From assembly GCA_964502735.1 (NCBI GenBank), contig CAZCYD010000017.1:1-48377 (forward strand): DNA of 48,377 nt, written 5' to 3'. The notes under the pieces are model-generated. The model was not told where the DNA came from, did no database searches, and saw only the letters and a program-made list of their open reading frames with translations. The position numbers were made by a program, and so were the translations under genes. How positions within the stretch are numbered: the first letter of the stretch is position 1; every line of letters starts with the position of its first letter. Positions 9,570 to 18,808 of this stretch are shown here, piece after piece. The stretch is from JACKAN01 sp964502735 (lineage in GTDB: Bacteria; Bdellovibrionota; Bdellovibrionia; Bdellovibrionales; UBA1609).

Positions 9570-9929
9570 TTAATCAGGAAGAGAAACAACGTCAACCGTT
9601 GACAGAACTGCGCTTTTAGCGGTCTCGACATCCTCGCATATTTCTATGTCTTTTAAGGCTCCTGAAGCGAATATTTTTCTAAACTCACTGCCAACACGGC
9701 AAAATTTCATAATATTCTTATTGGACTCCGAAAGCGTAATCATCGTCTCCAAAAAAGGAGTTATACCACTAGACCCTACAAAACTCAGGTTTTCGAGATT
9801 AAACACTACTTTTTGATTATTTAAGGCCTTTAAGCATGAGTCTTTAAACTTATCCGCTGATTCATAATCAATGTGTCCAGATAGGTGAACTACCGTGATT
9901 TCCCCTGCACGCTCCAGCTTCGCTTGCAT
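9570..9929 (-). CDS. STAS-domain protein (anti-sigma factor antagonist type)
   Basis: A 119-aa single STAS domain: ITVVHLSGHIDYESADKFK, then VVFNLENLSFVGSSGITPFLE with serines at the usual phosphorylation site, then a C-terminal alpha/beta half. Proteins of this kind bind anti-sigma factors or partner-switching kinases when unphosphorylated. The ATG at 9929 is chosen because GGGAGG lies eight bases upstream; a TTG six bases earlier is too close to that site. No cognate kinase or sigma factor gene is next to it. It is divergent from the CHASE2 cyclase, which may or may not be linked. Confidence 0.88.
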   Translation of the reverse strand: MQAKLERAGEITVVHLSGHIDYESADKFKDSCLKALNNQKVVFNLENLSFVGSSGITPFLETMITLSESNKNIMKFCRVGSEFRKIFASGALKDIEICEDVETAKSAVLSTVDVVSLPD

Positions 9930-10147
9930 AATCAAACCTCCCTTTGCAATACCACTACCTTACTCGTATGACTATTTTAGAGCTCAATAATTGTTTTCAA
10001 TAAGATTATTATAAATAAGATTCTTGAAGATAGTTAGTCCAGCAGACTATTTCTGCATGTGAACTGGCCTAAATTCGATAACAAACAACTCTTGCGGAGG
10101 TCCAGTTTAAGTTTACACACCCCTTACATTCATCTAGGATAAAGCCA

Positions 10148-12874
10148 ATGAAATACATCTCAGCAATATTACAAAAGCTACGCTCGCCAGCCACCATTGG
10201 GATATTTGTTACCTTTGCGATTATTGCAACTGTTTTTAACTACTACATTGAAAAAAGTCGAATCTCCAAAGATTCACATCATAATGTCATTCTCAAACTC
10301 CTAAAAATTATAGATGAAAAAACAATTGATTTTAGACTGATCTCTCGAGGTCCCAGATTTGGCAGCAGTGATGTAGCTCTGCTAACTGTCGACGAAAAAG
10401 CCGTGTCGACGGTTGGCAGATGGCCATGGTCGAGAGAAGTCACTGCTCAAGCCATTGAGAATGCTATAAGATTTGGCGCAAAGGTCATAGCTTTTGATAT
10501 TGTTTTCAGTGAGTCCACATCAAATCCCGTCCTAGAGGTTTACGAAAAGTTTGATAAACTTGGAATTGTAAACGACAACCTCAAAACTCTTTTTGCCACT
10601 GAAATTCAAGAAAGAAATGCTGATGAAAAACTATCAAAAGTTTTAACGAATTACTCTAACAATATTGTTGCAGGAACATTTTTTAATAACAGCATTCGCT
10701 ACACTTCTGCTGATAGTTACAAACAAATTTGTAGAAACTGGATACATGAACAGAGTGAAGCCTTCATTGCCTGGGATCGAGAGGAACATATAGTTTCAAC
10801 TAGGGACCCCTCTCTGATCTACATTCCAGAAATACTTCAAGAGTCTTACAAAAAACACCTAAAAGATATTGAAGAAGAAATTCGTCAAAATCAACCAGTT
10901 CAACTGACTCCTGCCCAGATATTAAATCTAGAAAACGAGATTTATTTACATAAACATTTTTTTTGTGAAAATTGGCTGACTGAAAACAAAGACGAGACCT
11001 ATCCTCTTTTTTCAGAAAATTGGAGTGAAATTCGAGAGTCAATTGGTAATAACTTTCCATTTGAAAGCTTTGAAGACTTCACGAATGACTTAAAAAACAG
11101 AAGCTTAAATAATGCCGTTTTAGAAGCTGATCATTGGGTCATGAACACCCCTACAATTTCACTTGGAGTTAAGCACACTGGATTCTTTAATGCCCAACAA
11201 GATATGGATGGAACTATTCGGAGAAGTCGGCTTATCGTTCGCAGTGGAGAGCAGTACATGCCTTCTATCGCCCTAAAAGCCTTTCTGGTTGCAAATAACT
11301 ATTATGCAGAAGTCAGGCTTGCTCCAGATATAAACAATCCTGGATTCAAAATTATCGAAAAACTGACTCTTATAGATGCTGACACTGGCGATGAGGTCCC
11401 CGACTATCACATTCCGATTGATGAAGAAGGTTTACTTCAAATCAACTACGCTGGCCCTAGGCAAATGTTTTCGTATATTAGCTTAGCCGATTTACTTGAT
11501 GAAAGTGAAGACATGGAGATTGAACAGTCTGAAATTAACCCTAAAACAAACACGCTTTTTCCTGAAGCAAAAGTTAAAAAAGTCAACAAGAGCGAATTCT
11601 TAAAAGACAAATTGCTAATCCTAGGGGCTACAGCCATGGGGATTTTTGACTTACGAGTTTCTCCATTTGATGAAAACTTTCCTGGAGCTGAAACTCATGT
11701 CAATGTTCTAGACAACCTAGTTAGAAAAGATTTTTTAGCCTCAAGTAAACAAGAACCTGTGTACATGTTGACGACTTTAATTGGATTAGGGTTAGTTATG
11801 TCTTTCCTCTTAAGTCATCTAGGAGCACTGTACGGACTCTTTATCACTTTACTTAGCCTTATAGGAATTGCCCTTTTCGACAAGTTCTTTTTATTTGAAA
11901 AAGGCATTATTGTTTCCATTGTTTTTCCATTAGCCCTAACCTTTTCTCTTTATGTAATTTTAACTTTTTACAAATACTTCACTGAAGAGCGGAACAAAAA
12001 AGAACTTCGATCCACATTCCAAAAATATGTCTCGCCTGCGATTGTTGATGAAGTCCTAAAAAATCCAAAAAATTTGGAGCTTGGTGGTCGAAAGGAAAAT
12101 ATAACTGTTTTGTTTTCAGACGTTAGAGGGTTCACTACTATCTCAGAAAAGCTAGATCCAAGAGCTCTTTCTGATTTACTAAACAGCTACCTAACTCCTA
12201 TGACTGACCTTGTTTTCGCCAACAGAGGAACACTAGATAAATATATGGGCGATGCTGTGATGGCCTTCTTTGGAGCACCTATTCAATATCCTGATCATGC
12301 AGCACATGCCTGCCGTTGCGCACTTCAAATGTTAGACAAACTTTTTGAACTTCAAGAGGGGTATAGACGTCAAGGGCTTCCCGAAATTGATATCGGCATT
12401 GGGCTCAATACTGGGGAATGTAGCGTTGGAAACATGGGTTCACAGACCGTGCGCAGTTATACCGTTATGGGCGACTCGGTAAATCTTGGGTCAAGACTAG
12501 AAGGAATTAACAAGCAGTATGGCACTCGAATTATTATCAGCGAGTTTACATATGCCCACATTAAGGACCAATTTGTATGTAGAGAAATTGATTTAGTACG
12601 AGTCAAAGGCAAAGCCTTACCCGTAAAAATTTATGAACTTATTGCTGAAGGCACTCCCAAATCTGAGGTAAAAGAAAAAGTGGACCACTTTTCCAAGGGC
12701 TATCAACTCTTTCACCAACGAGAGTTCAATGCCGCAATAGAACAATTCAACATAACCCTACAAACTGATCCTAATGACTATTGTTCCAAACTTTATATAG
12801 AACGTTGTCAAGAGGCTCTTGTGAACCCTCCTCCCCCTGATTGGGACGGGGTGTTTATCATGACAACTAAATAA
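10148..12874 (+). CDS. CHASE2-domain adenylate cyclase (class III)
   Basis: 908-aa membrane receptor cyclase that would make cAMP. Order: an N-terminal membrane span, an extracytoplasmic CHASE2 sensor (about 40-520; DFRLISRGPRFGSSDVALLT and the GAKVIAFDIVF segment), three spans at about 535-610, a class III cyclase domain (about 645-830), and one or two TPR-like helices at the end. Catalytic features are visible: metal aspartates in FSDVRGF and YMGDAVMAFFG, the adenine-selecting Lys in LDKYMGD with Asp in VMGDSVNLGSR, and the transition-state Asn and Arg in the same segment. This favours ATP over GTP. lptD follows after a short gap and may be co-transcribed. Confidence 0.94.
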   Translation: MKYISAILQKLRSPATIGIFVTFAIIATVFNYYIEKSRISKDSHHNVILKLLKIIDEKTIDFRLISRGPRFGSSDVALLTVDEKAVSTVGRWPWSREVTAQAIENAIRFGAKVIAFDIVFSESTSNPVLEVYEKFDKLGIVNDNLKTLFATEIQERNADEKLSKVLTNYSNNIVAGTFFNNSIRYTSADSYKQICRNWIHEQSEAFIAWDREEHIVSTRDPSLIYIPEILQESYKKHLKDIEEEIRQNQPVQLTPAQILNLENEIYLHKHFFCENWLTENKDETYPLFSENWSEIRESIGNNFPFESFEDFTNDLKNRSLNNAVLEADHWVMNTPTISLGVKHTGFFNAQQDMDGTIRRSRLIVRSGEQYMPSIALKAFLVANNYYAEVRLAPDINNPGFKIIEKLTLIDADTGDEVPDYHIPIDEEGLLQINYAGPRQMFSYISLADLLDESEDMEIEQSEINPKTNTLFPEAKVKKVNKSEFLKDKLLILGATAMGIFDLRVSPFDENFPGAETHVNVLDNLVRKDFLASSKQEPVYMLTTLIGLGLVMSFLLSHLGALYGLFITLLSLIGIALFDKFFLFEKGIIVSIVFPLALTFSLYVILTFYKYFTEERNKKELRSTFQKYVSPAIVDEVLKNPKNLELGGRKENITVLFSDVRGFTTISEKLDPRALSDLLNSYLTPMTDLVFANRGTLDKYMGDAVMAFFGAPIQYPDHAAHACRCALQMLDKLFELQEGYRRQGLPEIDIGIGLNTGECSVGNMGSQTVRSYTVMGDSVNLGSRLEGINKQYGTRIIISEFTYAHIKDQFVCREIDLVRVKGKALPVKIYELIAEGTPKSEVKEKVDHFSKGYQLFHQREFNAAIEQFNITLQTDPNDYCSKLYIERCQEALVNPPPPDWDGVFIMTTK

Positions 12875-12929
12875 GCAGAGAATAGATAAATAATTTATTT
12901 TCTTTTTGTTTAAACGTATACTGCCATCA

Positions 12930-15323
12930 ATGATTTTGCGACTCGTGTTAACGCTTCTTATCACCTTTTTTGTGTCCTGCTTTGCCTTTGGGCAGATGTC
13001 TATTTCAGGTATTTCACTAGCCGCAGACGCCTCTGAATTTGATAACGAAAATAATACTCTAACCCTAACCGGGAATGTCCAGATCATCTATAACGGCTAT
13101 TATCTCTCATCTAACAAGGCTATTCTTCACAGGTTAACAAAACAGGTCGTCGCCATAGGAGATGTGGTGCTGCAGACCACAACAATTTATCTCGAAGCTG
13201 ATAAAGCTGATTTTAATCTCGATACACAATTAGGGGTTTTCTATAAAGCCTTTCTTCAGTCTGGAAAAGTTATCTTTGAAGGAGATGTGATCTCGAAAGT
13301 CGGAGAAAAGAACTATGAGGCCGTGAATGGCTCTTATACAGCCTGTAATACCTGCCCTGCCGCATGGAGCTTTAATGGCAAGAAAATTAGCGCTGAACTT
13401 GGCGGGTACGCTGATATTTCGCTACCCTTACTTAAAGTTGCCAACTTTCCCGTTTTTATACTACCGAGAATCTTAGTTCCCCTCAAGACGGATAGACAAT
13501 CTGGAGTTCTCGTTCCTTCAGTTAATTTTGGAGGAGCAAATGGTTTTACTCTAGCCAATCGCTATTTCTGGGCTATCTCTAAAAGCCAGGACTTAACAAT
13601 TTCTGCCATTAGATATGAAACCCGTGGTTGGAAAGGGCACGGTCACTATAGATACGTTTTAGACGAAAATAGTCGAGGCCAACTTATTGGAGCCTACCTT
13701 AATGACCAAGCCTTTAAAAACTGTGTGCAAGACTGTTCTGGAGCCTCCCAAGAAGACGTAACCGAGCAACAGATCAATCGAGGTATCTTGCACTATTCAC
13801 ATTACTATCAACTTCCCCACAACCTTGTACAACGAGCTGAATTAACTTGGATAAGCGACTTGAGATACCTAAGGGATTTTGCTGATGAGGTCATGGGAAT
13901 TCACGGAAGTAGCGCGATTACAAATACCTTTTCTCTAACTAAAAATACCGAAACCCAACACCTATATGGTGAAGCCGCTTTTTACACCAATCTATTAAAG
14001 GAAAAGTACTTTGCTAACAACGATGACTCCGTACACAGACTTCCTGAAATTAACTATTCTCTAATGGAACAAAGAGTAGCCGACACAAAGCTCTTGTTTA
14101 GATTTGATCTGCGATATACGAACTTTAGCCGTGCAAACTTTAGTTATGATGAAATCTGCTCCGAAGACCCCTCGCTAAACATGCCCTGCTTGGATGGGGA
14201 AAGCCTCGACACCCGCCGACCCCCAAGAACCCGTTCTGACGATATTAGAGATGGAATTTTCCACCCTGATCGTGACTTAATACGGACAGGACAACGACTT
14301 GTACTCACTCCGCAGATTTCCTATCCTATACTCATTGGGAATGCACTCAACATACTTCCATCGCTGAGATATACGGAGTCCCAATATAGATTTAATATTT
14401 TGAGTGATGAAGTCGCCGACACCGCCGCAAGAAGGCATTTAGAGGCTGATGTCTCTATAAAAACCCTATTTAGTCGACTCTATGGCGACACTGAAAATCA
14501 AGATGAAAGTTCTTTCAAGCATGAAATTGAACCTGAAATTATATATTCTCAAGTGCCATGGATACGTCGACCTGAACACAGTTTTTTTGGTGACTTTGAG
14601 TCCCAACCCTTCGCAAGAAGCGAAGAAAACCTAACTGATTTAGATCTGTTTGGAAGAGACACTAATTTGTATGGAAAAAACAGAGTCCAATTTGACTACA
14701 ATGACCGATTGTTTAACAGAAAATTAGCGACCTTTAAGTTAGTCAACAATATCGTTCGAAAAAATTGGCGCGATGGCAGCCCCTACTACAGAAGTATTGC
14801 CTATTTTTCTATCTTGCAGTCTTATGATTTTGACGCTGTTCATACTGCCACTCCATATCCCTGGTCCAATATTCACGGCCAATTGAGAGTTAATTTTGAT
14901 AATTTTGTTATTTTTTCTAGGGCCATGTACTATCCCTATGCCAACGCGACCAACAATTCAACAAGGGTCAGATACATCACTCCCTACAACAGTTTTTTTG
15001 AAACTACATTCACTCAGACCTTCGCCGTTAATGAGAGAAATGAGTACAAGTATAATGCAAGAAACGAAACCATTTCCGGTGGAGCAGGATTTAATCTTCA
15101 ATATTTATTGCTCAGAGGTACAGTGAATTTCAATAGCGTAAGTAAAGAACTTCAGGCCTGGAGATACGAGGCCTTTATCAAACCCCCAGGAGAATGTTGG
15201 AATTTGCAGTTTACCCAGTGGTTCCCCATTGGAGCCGAGAAACCTGAGTACACAATAAATTTTAACTTTGATTTTAGCGGAAAAGGGAAGCAGCAAATTG
15301 AGCCCATCACAACTACCATTTAA
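12930..15323 (+). CDS. lptD: LPS-assembly outer-membrane protein LptD
   Basis: Inserts lipopolysaccharide into the outer leaflet of the outer membrane, normally with LptE. After a signal peptide (LVLTLLITFFVSCFAFG) comes an OstA/LptA-like beta-jellyroll (LTLTGNVQIIYNGYYLSSNK, AIGDVVLQ). The LptD domain follows (VNGSYTACNTCPAAWSF, VFILPRILVPLKTDRQSGVL, a hallmark segment), and then a long aromatic-rich beta-barrel. The length of about 797 aa is normal. I use the ATG at 12930; a TTG at 12906 would add a KR-containing n-region. Neither has a strong ribosome site. It ends 37 bp before a large hairpin. Confidence 0.9.
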   Translation: MILRLVLTLLITFFVSCFAFGQMSISGISLAADASEFDNENNTLTLTGNVQIIYNGYYLSSNKAILHRLTKQVVAIGDVVLQTTTIYLEADKADFNLDTQLGVFYKAFLQSGKVIFEGDVISKVGEKNYEAVNGSYTACNTCPAAWSFNGKKISAELGGYADISLPLLKVANFPVFILPRILVPLKTDRQSGVLVPSVNFGGANGFTLANRYFWAISKSQDLTISAIRYETRGWKGHGHYRYVLDENSRGQLIGAYLNDQAFKNCVQDCSGASQEDVTEQQINRGILHYSHYYQLPHNLVQRAELTWISDLRYLRDFADEVMGIHGSSAITNTFSLTKNTETQHLYGEAAFYTNLLKEKYFANNDDSVHRLPEINYSLMEQRVADTKLLFRFDLRYTNFSRANFSYDEICSEDPSLNMPCLDGESLDTRRPPRTRSDDIRDGIFHPDRDLIRTGQRLVLTPQISYPILIGNALNILPSLRYTESQYRFNILSDEVADTAARRHLEADVSIKTLFSRLYGDTENQDESSFKHEIEPEIIYSQVPWIRRPEHSFFGDFESQPFARSEENLTDLDLFGRDTNLYGKNRVQFDYNDRLFNRKLATFKLVNNIVRKNWRDGSPYYRSIAYFSILQSYDFDAVHTATPYPWSNIHGQLRVNFDNFVIFSRAMYYPYANATNNSTRVRYITPYNSFFETTFTQTFAVNERNEYKYNARNETISGGAGFNLQYLLLRGTVNFNSVSKELQAWRYEAFIKPPGECWNLQFTQWFPIGAEKPEYTINFNFDFSGKGKQQIEPITTTI

Positions 15324-15360
15324 ACCAAAGTTACTGGTCAAGAACCTGATAGCGACAAGT

Positions 15361-15504
15361 AATACGAATTCCAAGAAAAAATAATTGCCTAGAATTGTGT
15401 GAATGCACCTCACGCGCAGTTCTGCAGCCTCAAGGCTGCAGCTGTGTGAGCATGAGGTGCATTCACACAATTCTAGGCAATTATTTTTTCTTGGAATTCG
15501 TATT
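15361..15504. repeat. 144-bp hairpin element with perfect 52-bp arms
   Basis: The arms at 15361-15412 and 15453-15504 are exact reverse complements over 52 bp. Inside them lies a second perfect stem, CTGCAGCC-TCAA-GGCTGCAG (15422-15441). The outer arms contain A6 and T6 tracts, so each strand would form a very long RNA hairpin. It fills most of the gap between the convergent lptD and the secreted protein gene at 15516. It may act as a bidirectional terminator or be a MITE-like element. No clear target-site duplication was seen. Confidence 0.95.
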
Positions 15505-15515
15505 CATATATGAAA

Positions 15516-15941
15516 CTAGAAGGCTGTGAGACTCATACCCACTCCACCACCTTCAACACCATTTTGACCAATAAGAGGGAATACCCCCCATTTAAATGTG
15601 TAATCGTCTGGGTCTATACCTGATGGAAGCAGATTGGGGTCATCATTAAGAGAGTCTCTCATTTGTCCAGGAACCACATACACGACATACAGCCCCAAAA
15701 GAATTCCCGTATAGAGACCCAACGAGGCCCCTCTAGCTACACGATTGATATTTTCTCCCGGCTGCTCTGTAAAGGCTAAGGTTGCGGCCCCAACCAATGT
15801 ACCTGCTAAAACTCCGTAGGTGCAACTTCTTACAAACTCCTTAGCTGCGAACCGACTCTCAGAAGCTGCAAACTCCTGCGAGTGAGAGGGAATGGAAATC
15901 AGTGGCAAAAAAATCAAAGTAAATAAGAAAGAAATCTTCAT
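15516..15941 (-). CDS. Secreted or membrane protein of unknown function
   Basis: 141 aa with a signal peptide (MKISFLFTLIFLPLISIPSHSQ). A Gly/Ala-rich double hydrophobic segment follows (VLAGTLVGAATLAFTEQ and GASLGLYTGILLGLYVVYVV), then a C-terminal tail that includes GGGVGMSL. The glycine-spaced hydrophobic stretches suggest a small envelope protein with two spans. The family was not recognised. It is last in the minus-strand translation cluster, nine bases after the yraN stop, and its 3' end faces the large hairpin. Confidence 0.75.
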   Translation of the reverse strand: MKISFLFTLIFLPLISIPSHSQEFAASESRFAAKEFVRSCTYGVLAGTLVGAATLAFTEQPGENINRVARGASLGLYTGILLGLYVVYVVPGQMRDSLNDDPNLLPSGIDPDDYTFKWGVFPLIGQNGVEGGGVGMSLTAF

Positions 15942-15950
15942 ACGAATATT

Positions 15951-16280
15951 TTAATCACAAAGAAAATCTTCGTACATCAGGATATCTTCATCTTGACTCA
16001 CTATGACAAGATGGGCTCTGACAGGCTCTTCAAAAAGACTCTGAAGCCAAATTAAACACCTTTTAATTCTCACAGACTGCGATTTAGAGACTCGAAAAAA
16101 ATTATCCCACTCACACTGAGGTTGAGATTTCACCTCAACAAGTATCCACCCTTGATCTTTTTTATAAAATAACCCATCCACCTGAATATGCTTGATGAAT
16201 CTTTTAGGATCTATAGTTTTAAATCCACGCGACTCAAAGAACTGCTGAACAAGCTTCTCACATCTGAGTCCCACTCTCAA
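15951..16280 (-). CDS. yraN: YraN/UPF0102-family protein
   Basis: A nuclease-fold protein of unclear role that commonly follows rnhB. Visible features are RVGLRCEKLVQQFFESRGF (family N-terminus), QVDGLFYKKDQGWILVEVKSQ with the D...ExK core of the PDDEXK-like fold, and a C-terminal helix. The open frame extends upstream to 16394, but that part overlies the conserved end of rnhB in another frame. I place the start at the TTG at 16280, just after the rnhB stop, giving 109 aa, close to the family length. A GTG at 16274 is also possible. Confidence 0.75.
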   Translation of the reverse strand: MRVGLRCEKLVQQFFESRGFKTIDPKRFIKHIQVDGLFYKKDQGWILVEVKSQPQCEWDNFFRVSKSQSVRIKRCLIWLQSLFEEPVRAHLVIVSQDEDILMYEDFLCD

Positions 16281-16281
16281 A

Positions 16282-16926
16282 TTACGGCAGGAACTCTCTA
16301 ACTCCGGCAAACGTCGGCCTGTGGATCTCACAGGGCCCATACTTCTGAATGGCTTCCTTGTGCTCACTTGTACAATACCCCTTGTGCTTATCAAAACTAT
16401 AGTGCGGAAACTTTGCAGCCTGAGCCACCATCCATTCGTCGCGAGCTACTTTTGCCACTATAGAGGCGGCTCCTATTGGCTTTGCTCGAAGATCTCCTTT
16501 AACTATAGGAGTTTGCATAAAGCCCGTTCCCAACTGAGGGATACGCTGATTACCATCCACCAATACATGGCCGCACGAGTTCAACTGAAGTATCGCTCTT
16601 TTCATAGCCAATAACGAAGCCTGCAATATATTTAATTCGCTAATTTCTTTAATACTTGCAACGCCTATGGCCCATTTGTGATGAGTTTTAATATGATCTG
16701 AAAGCTGCTTTCTCCGAATTCCTGTCAGTTGCTTCGAATCTGTATAGTCCAGAATAGATTTATTTATGTCTAAAATGACAGCTGCAGCATACACAGGACC
16801 AGCTAAACAACCTCTACCGACCTCGTCCACTCCAATGACTGGACCAGGAAGCAGAGCCTGCCAATCCACCATCTCTAGATTTTTTGCTTTTAATAACTTG
16901 GTGCTTTTAAGCTGAGACAATAACAA
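16282..16926 (-). CDS. rnhB: Ribonuclease HII
   Basis: Removes single ribonucleotides and RNA from RNA-DNA hybrids. The metal-binding signature VIGVDEVGRGCLAGPV is present, with the further acidic residues in HVLVDGNQRIP and AKVARDEWM, so the four-carboxylate site is complete. The C-terminal KGYCTSEHKEAIQKYGPCEIHR segment is typical of the family. The 214-aa frame starts at a TTG without a clear ribosome site. The ATG at 16872 (MVDWQALLPGPVIG) would give a normal 196-aa enzyme and is a good alternative. It sits between rplS and yraN, the usual order. Confidence 0.93.
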   Translation of the reverse strand: MLLSQLKSTKLLKAKNLEMVDWQALLPGPVIGVDEVGRGCLAGPVYAAAVILDINKSILDYTDSKQLTGIRRKQLSDHIKTHHKWAIGVASIKEISELNILQASLLAMKRAILQLNSCGHVLVDGNQRIPQLGTGFMQTPIVKGDLRAKPIGAASIVAKVARDEWMVAQAAKFPHYSFDKHKGYCTSEHKEAIQKYGPCEIHRPTFAGVREFLP

Positions 16927-16948
16927 CTAACCCAGAAAGATTTAAAGT

Positions 16949-17353
16949 TTAAGACTCAGATGCTGTATCTGAAGACTTCTCTTCGACATTCTCAGTCGTG
17001 ACATTAAAAACAAGTTCAGACGTCAATCGAGAAGCTCTTCCTTTTAAATCTCTCAGATAGTAGAGACGACCACGGCGAACCTTACCTCGAGAGTGAACAT
17101 CAATTTTGTCGATGGAAGGACTTGAAAATGGGAAGGTTCTTTCAACTCCCACCCCACTAGAAACTTTGCGAACTGTGAAGCTTCTGGTCGCTCCGCGCCC
17201 TTCAACTTTAATTACAACGCCCTTAAAAAGCTGTACCCGCTCTTTATTTCCCTCTTTTACTTTTACATATACGCCGATGGTATCACCAGAATCAAATTCG
17301 GGGTGCTTTTTTGTTTGAGCTTTTATCTGTGTCACTTTTTGCACTAAATCCAT
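16949..17353 (-). CDS. rplS: 50S ribosomal protein L19
   Basis: Structural protein at the interface of the two ribosomal subunits. Diagnostic segments are FDSGDTIGVYVKVKEG, VQLFKGVVIKVEGRGATRSF, VRKVSSGVGVERTFPFSSP and VRRGRLYYLRDLKGRASR. At 134 aa it is slightly longer than usual because of an acidic, Ser-rich C-terminal tail. The ATG has GGAG six bases upstream. It lies downstream of trmD and the SPOUT methyltransferase in the conserved rpsP-rimM-trmD-rplS order. Confidence 0.97.
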   Translation of the reverse strand: MDLVQKVTQIKAQTKKHPEFDSGDTIGVYVKVKEGNKERVQLFKGVVIKVEGRGATRSFTVRKVSSGVGVERTFPFSSPSIDKIDVHSRGKVRRGRLYYLRDLKGRASRLTSELVFNVTTENVEEKSSDTASES

Positions 17354-17403
17354 AAATTACTCCATCTAACGAATACTTAATTTAAAGCCAAGAAATCAGG
17401 TAT

Positions 17404-18006
17404 CTACCATGCCCCAAGTAATCGGTCAAGACAGATACTTACCGCTGATCGAACAGACAGGTGCCGATAGTCATCCTCCGAAGCTCCTCTCATAGGCTCC
17501 AATATAAGGTCTGATTGCTCCAAAATTTGCTTATCCAGCCCGTATCCAGTACCAAAAAGCAGCAGCCTTGGCCGATCTTTGTCTTCGTGAATCTCAGACC
17601 TTAGCTCCCTAAAGCTAGCTCTAGGTACGCCAGGAAAGTCCCTGGCAGCAGTTGCTATAACCTGCAGATCCTGACCCTTAAAATGCCTTTCCCTTAGCTC
17701 CTCAAGGGTCTCGGCCAGTTTAATCATACCCAGGGCTGTTCTGCGCATGGGATTGAGGTTAGAACCAGCACCAACCGTCCAGTGATCCAGCATCCTATTA
17801 ACAAAAATCAACTGCTCCTCGATTTTGTTAACTATAAAGTAATTTTTTACTCCATAGGTTCGAGAGGCCCTTGCAATATCATGAATATCGAAATTAGTGA
17901 CATTTGTAGCCACCACATTTTTTACCTTATTCAGAACCGGCCAATGGATGAGAGCTAAGTTTAAGTTGTGCCCCCTTTGATCAAGAACTAATAAATCTTC
18001 AGCCAT
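17404..18006 (-). CDS. SPOUT-family RNA methyltransferase (PF09936 type)
   Basis: 200-aa putative SAM-dependent RNA methyltransferase with the knotted SPOUT fold. Recognisable segments are LALIHWPVLNKVKNVVATNV, the central PRLLLFGTGYGLDKQILEQ loop, and the knot region DLILEPMRGASEDDYRHLSV followed by RSAVSICLDRLLG. The same family occurs next to trmD in other bacteria, and the gene overlaps trmD by 8 bp here, which supports a role in tRNA or rRNA modification. The exact target base is not known. The start ATG has AAAGGA at good spacing. Confidence 0.85.
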   Translation of the reverse strand: MAEDLLVLDQRGHNLNLALIHWPVLNKVKNVVATNVTNFDIHDIARASRTYGVKNYFIVNKIEEQLIFVNRMLDHWTVGAGSNLNPMRRTALGMIKLAETLEELRERHFKGQDLQVIATAARDFPGVPRASFRELRSEIHEDKDRPRLLLFGTGYGLDKQILEQSDLILEPMRGASEDDYRHLSVRSAVSICLDRLLGAW

Positions 18007-18808
18007 ACTTTTCCTTTAAAACCAATATCTGTTGCCGCTCCAGACCCCACTCGATGATATCTTCTTCGGGCCAAATCAGAACTTCATCAATTCCCTGCTT
18101 GAGCTCACAAATCTGCGCAGAAGCCTGAATGAGTTCAGGCCGTTTTATAGCGGTAATAATGAGGGAAATCAAATACTGACTCTTCTGAATGTTTTTGTGA
18201 TGTCCAGAAAGCAAGACTTTAGGTGCCGACATCCCCTCCCAGACAGCGGGGCGAGTGTACAAAGGGGCTTCCAGAAGCCCCGCAGAAAAGCTGTCCAAGT
18301 CTGCAGATTCAGCGTGACCTAAAACCCCAGGGATTTTTCTAATCACTGTGTCCATAACCACTAAGGCGGCCAACTCTCCCCCGCTTAGAATATAGTCTCC
18401 TATAGAAATTTCAGATATTTTATACTTTTTGATAACCCTTTGATCAATGCCCGAATACCTTCCGCAAATAAGAGTCTTGACTCCACCATTCTCAAGAGAC
18501 CAAGATTTGGCCATGTCCTCATTCCACTTCGCCCCTTGGGGACTGAGATACACCACCTCACCTAAGCCCTCTTCAGAATTTCTTACATCAACAAGAGTCT
18601 TAGACAAAACCTCAGCACTCATTACCATACCGTCGCCCCCTCCAAATGGGCGATCATCCACGGCTTGATGCACACCCTCGGCAAAACTCCTTGGATTATA
18701 AACCTTAAGTTTTACTAAACCCTTTTGCAAAGCTCTGCCCGTAACTCCATAACTCATAATATGATTTAAAAAATCTGGAAAAAGGCTGATGACATTAAAT
18801 TTATTCAT
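17999..18808 (-). CDS. trmD: tRNA (guanine-37-N1)-methyltransferase TrmD
   Basis: Methylates G37 next to the anticodon to prevent frameshifting. The SPOUT knot and SAM-binding residues are clear: VYLSPQGAKWNE, LICGRYSGIDQRVI and ISIGDYILSGGELAALVVMD. They are preceded by the substrate loop DDRPFGGGDGMVM. The C-terminal domain has LEAPLYTRPAVWEGM and VLLSGHHKNI. The length of 269 aa is slightly above average. It overlaps rimM upstream and the second SPOUT gene downstream, each by 8 bp, so translation is probably coupled. Confidence 0.97.
   Translation of the reverse strand: MNKFNVISLFPDFLNHIMSYGVTGRALQKGLVKLKVYNPRSFAEGVHQAVDDRPFGGGDGMVMSAEVLSKTLVDVRNSEEGLGEVVYLSPQGAKWNEDMAKSWSLENGGVKTLICGRYSGIDQRVIKKYKISEISIGDYILSGGELAALVVMDTVIRKIPGVLGHAESADLDSFSAGLLEAPLYTRPAVWEGMSAPKVLLSGHHKNIQKSQYLISLIITAIKRPELIQASAQICELKQGIDEVLIWPEEDIIEWGLERQQILVLKEKYG

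Noticed and set aside
16281..16394. N-terminal extension of the YraN frame
   Set aside because: It lies over the conserved C-terminus of RNase HII in another frame and does not look like YraN sequence.
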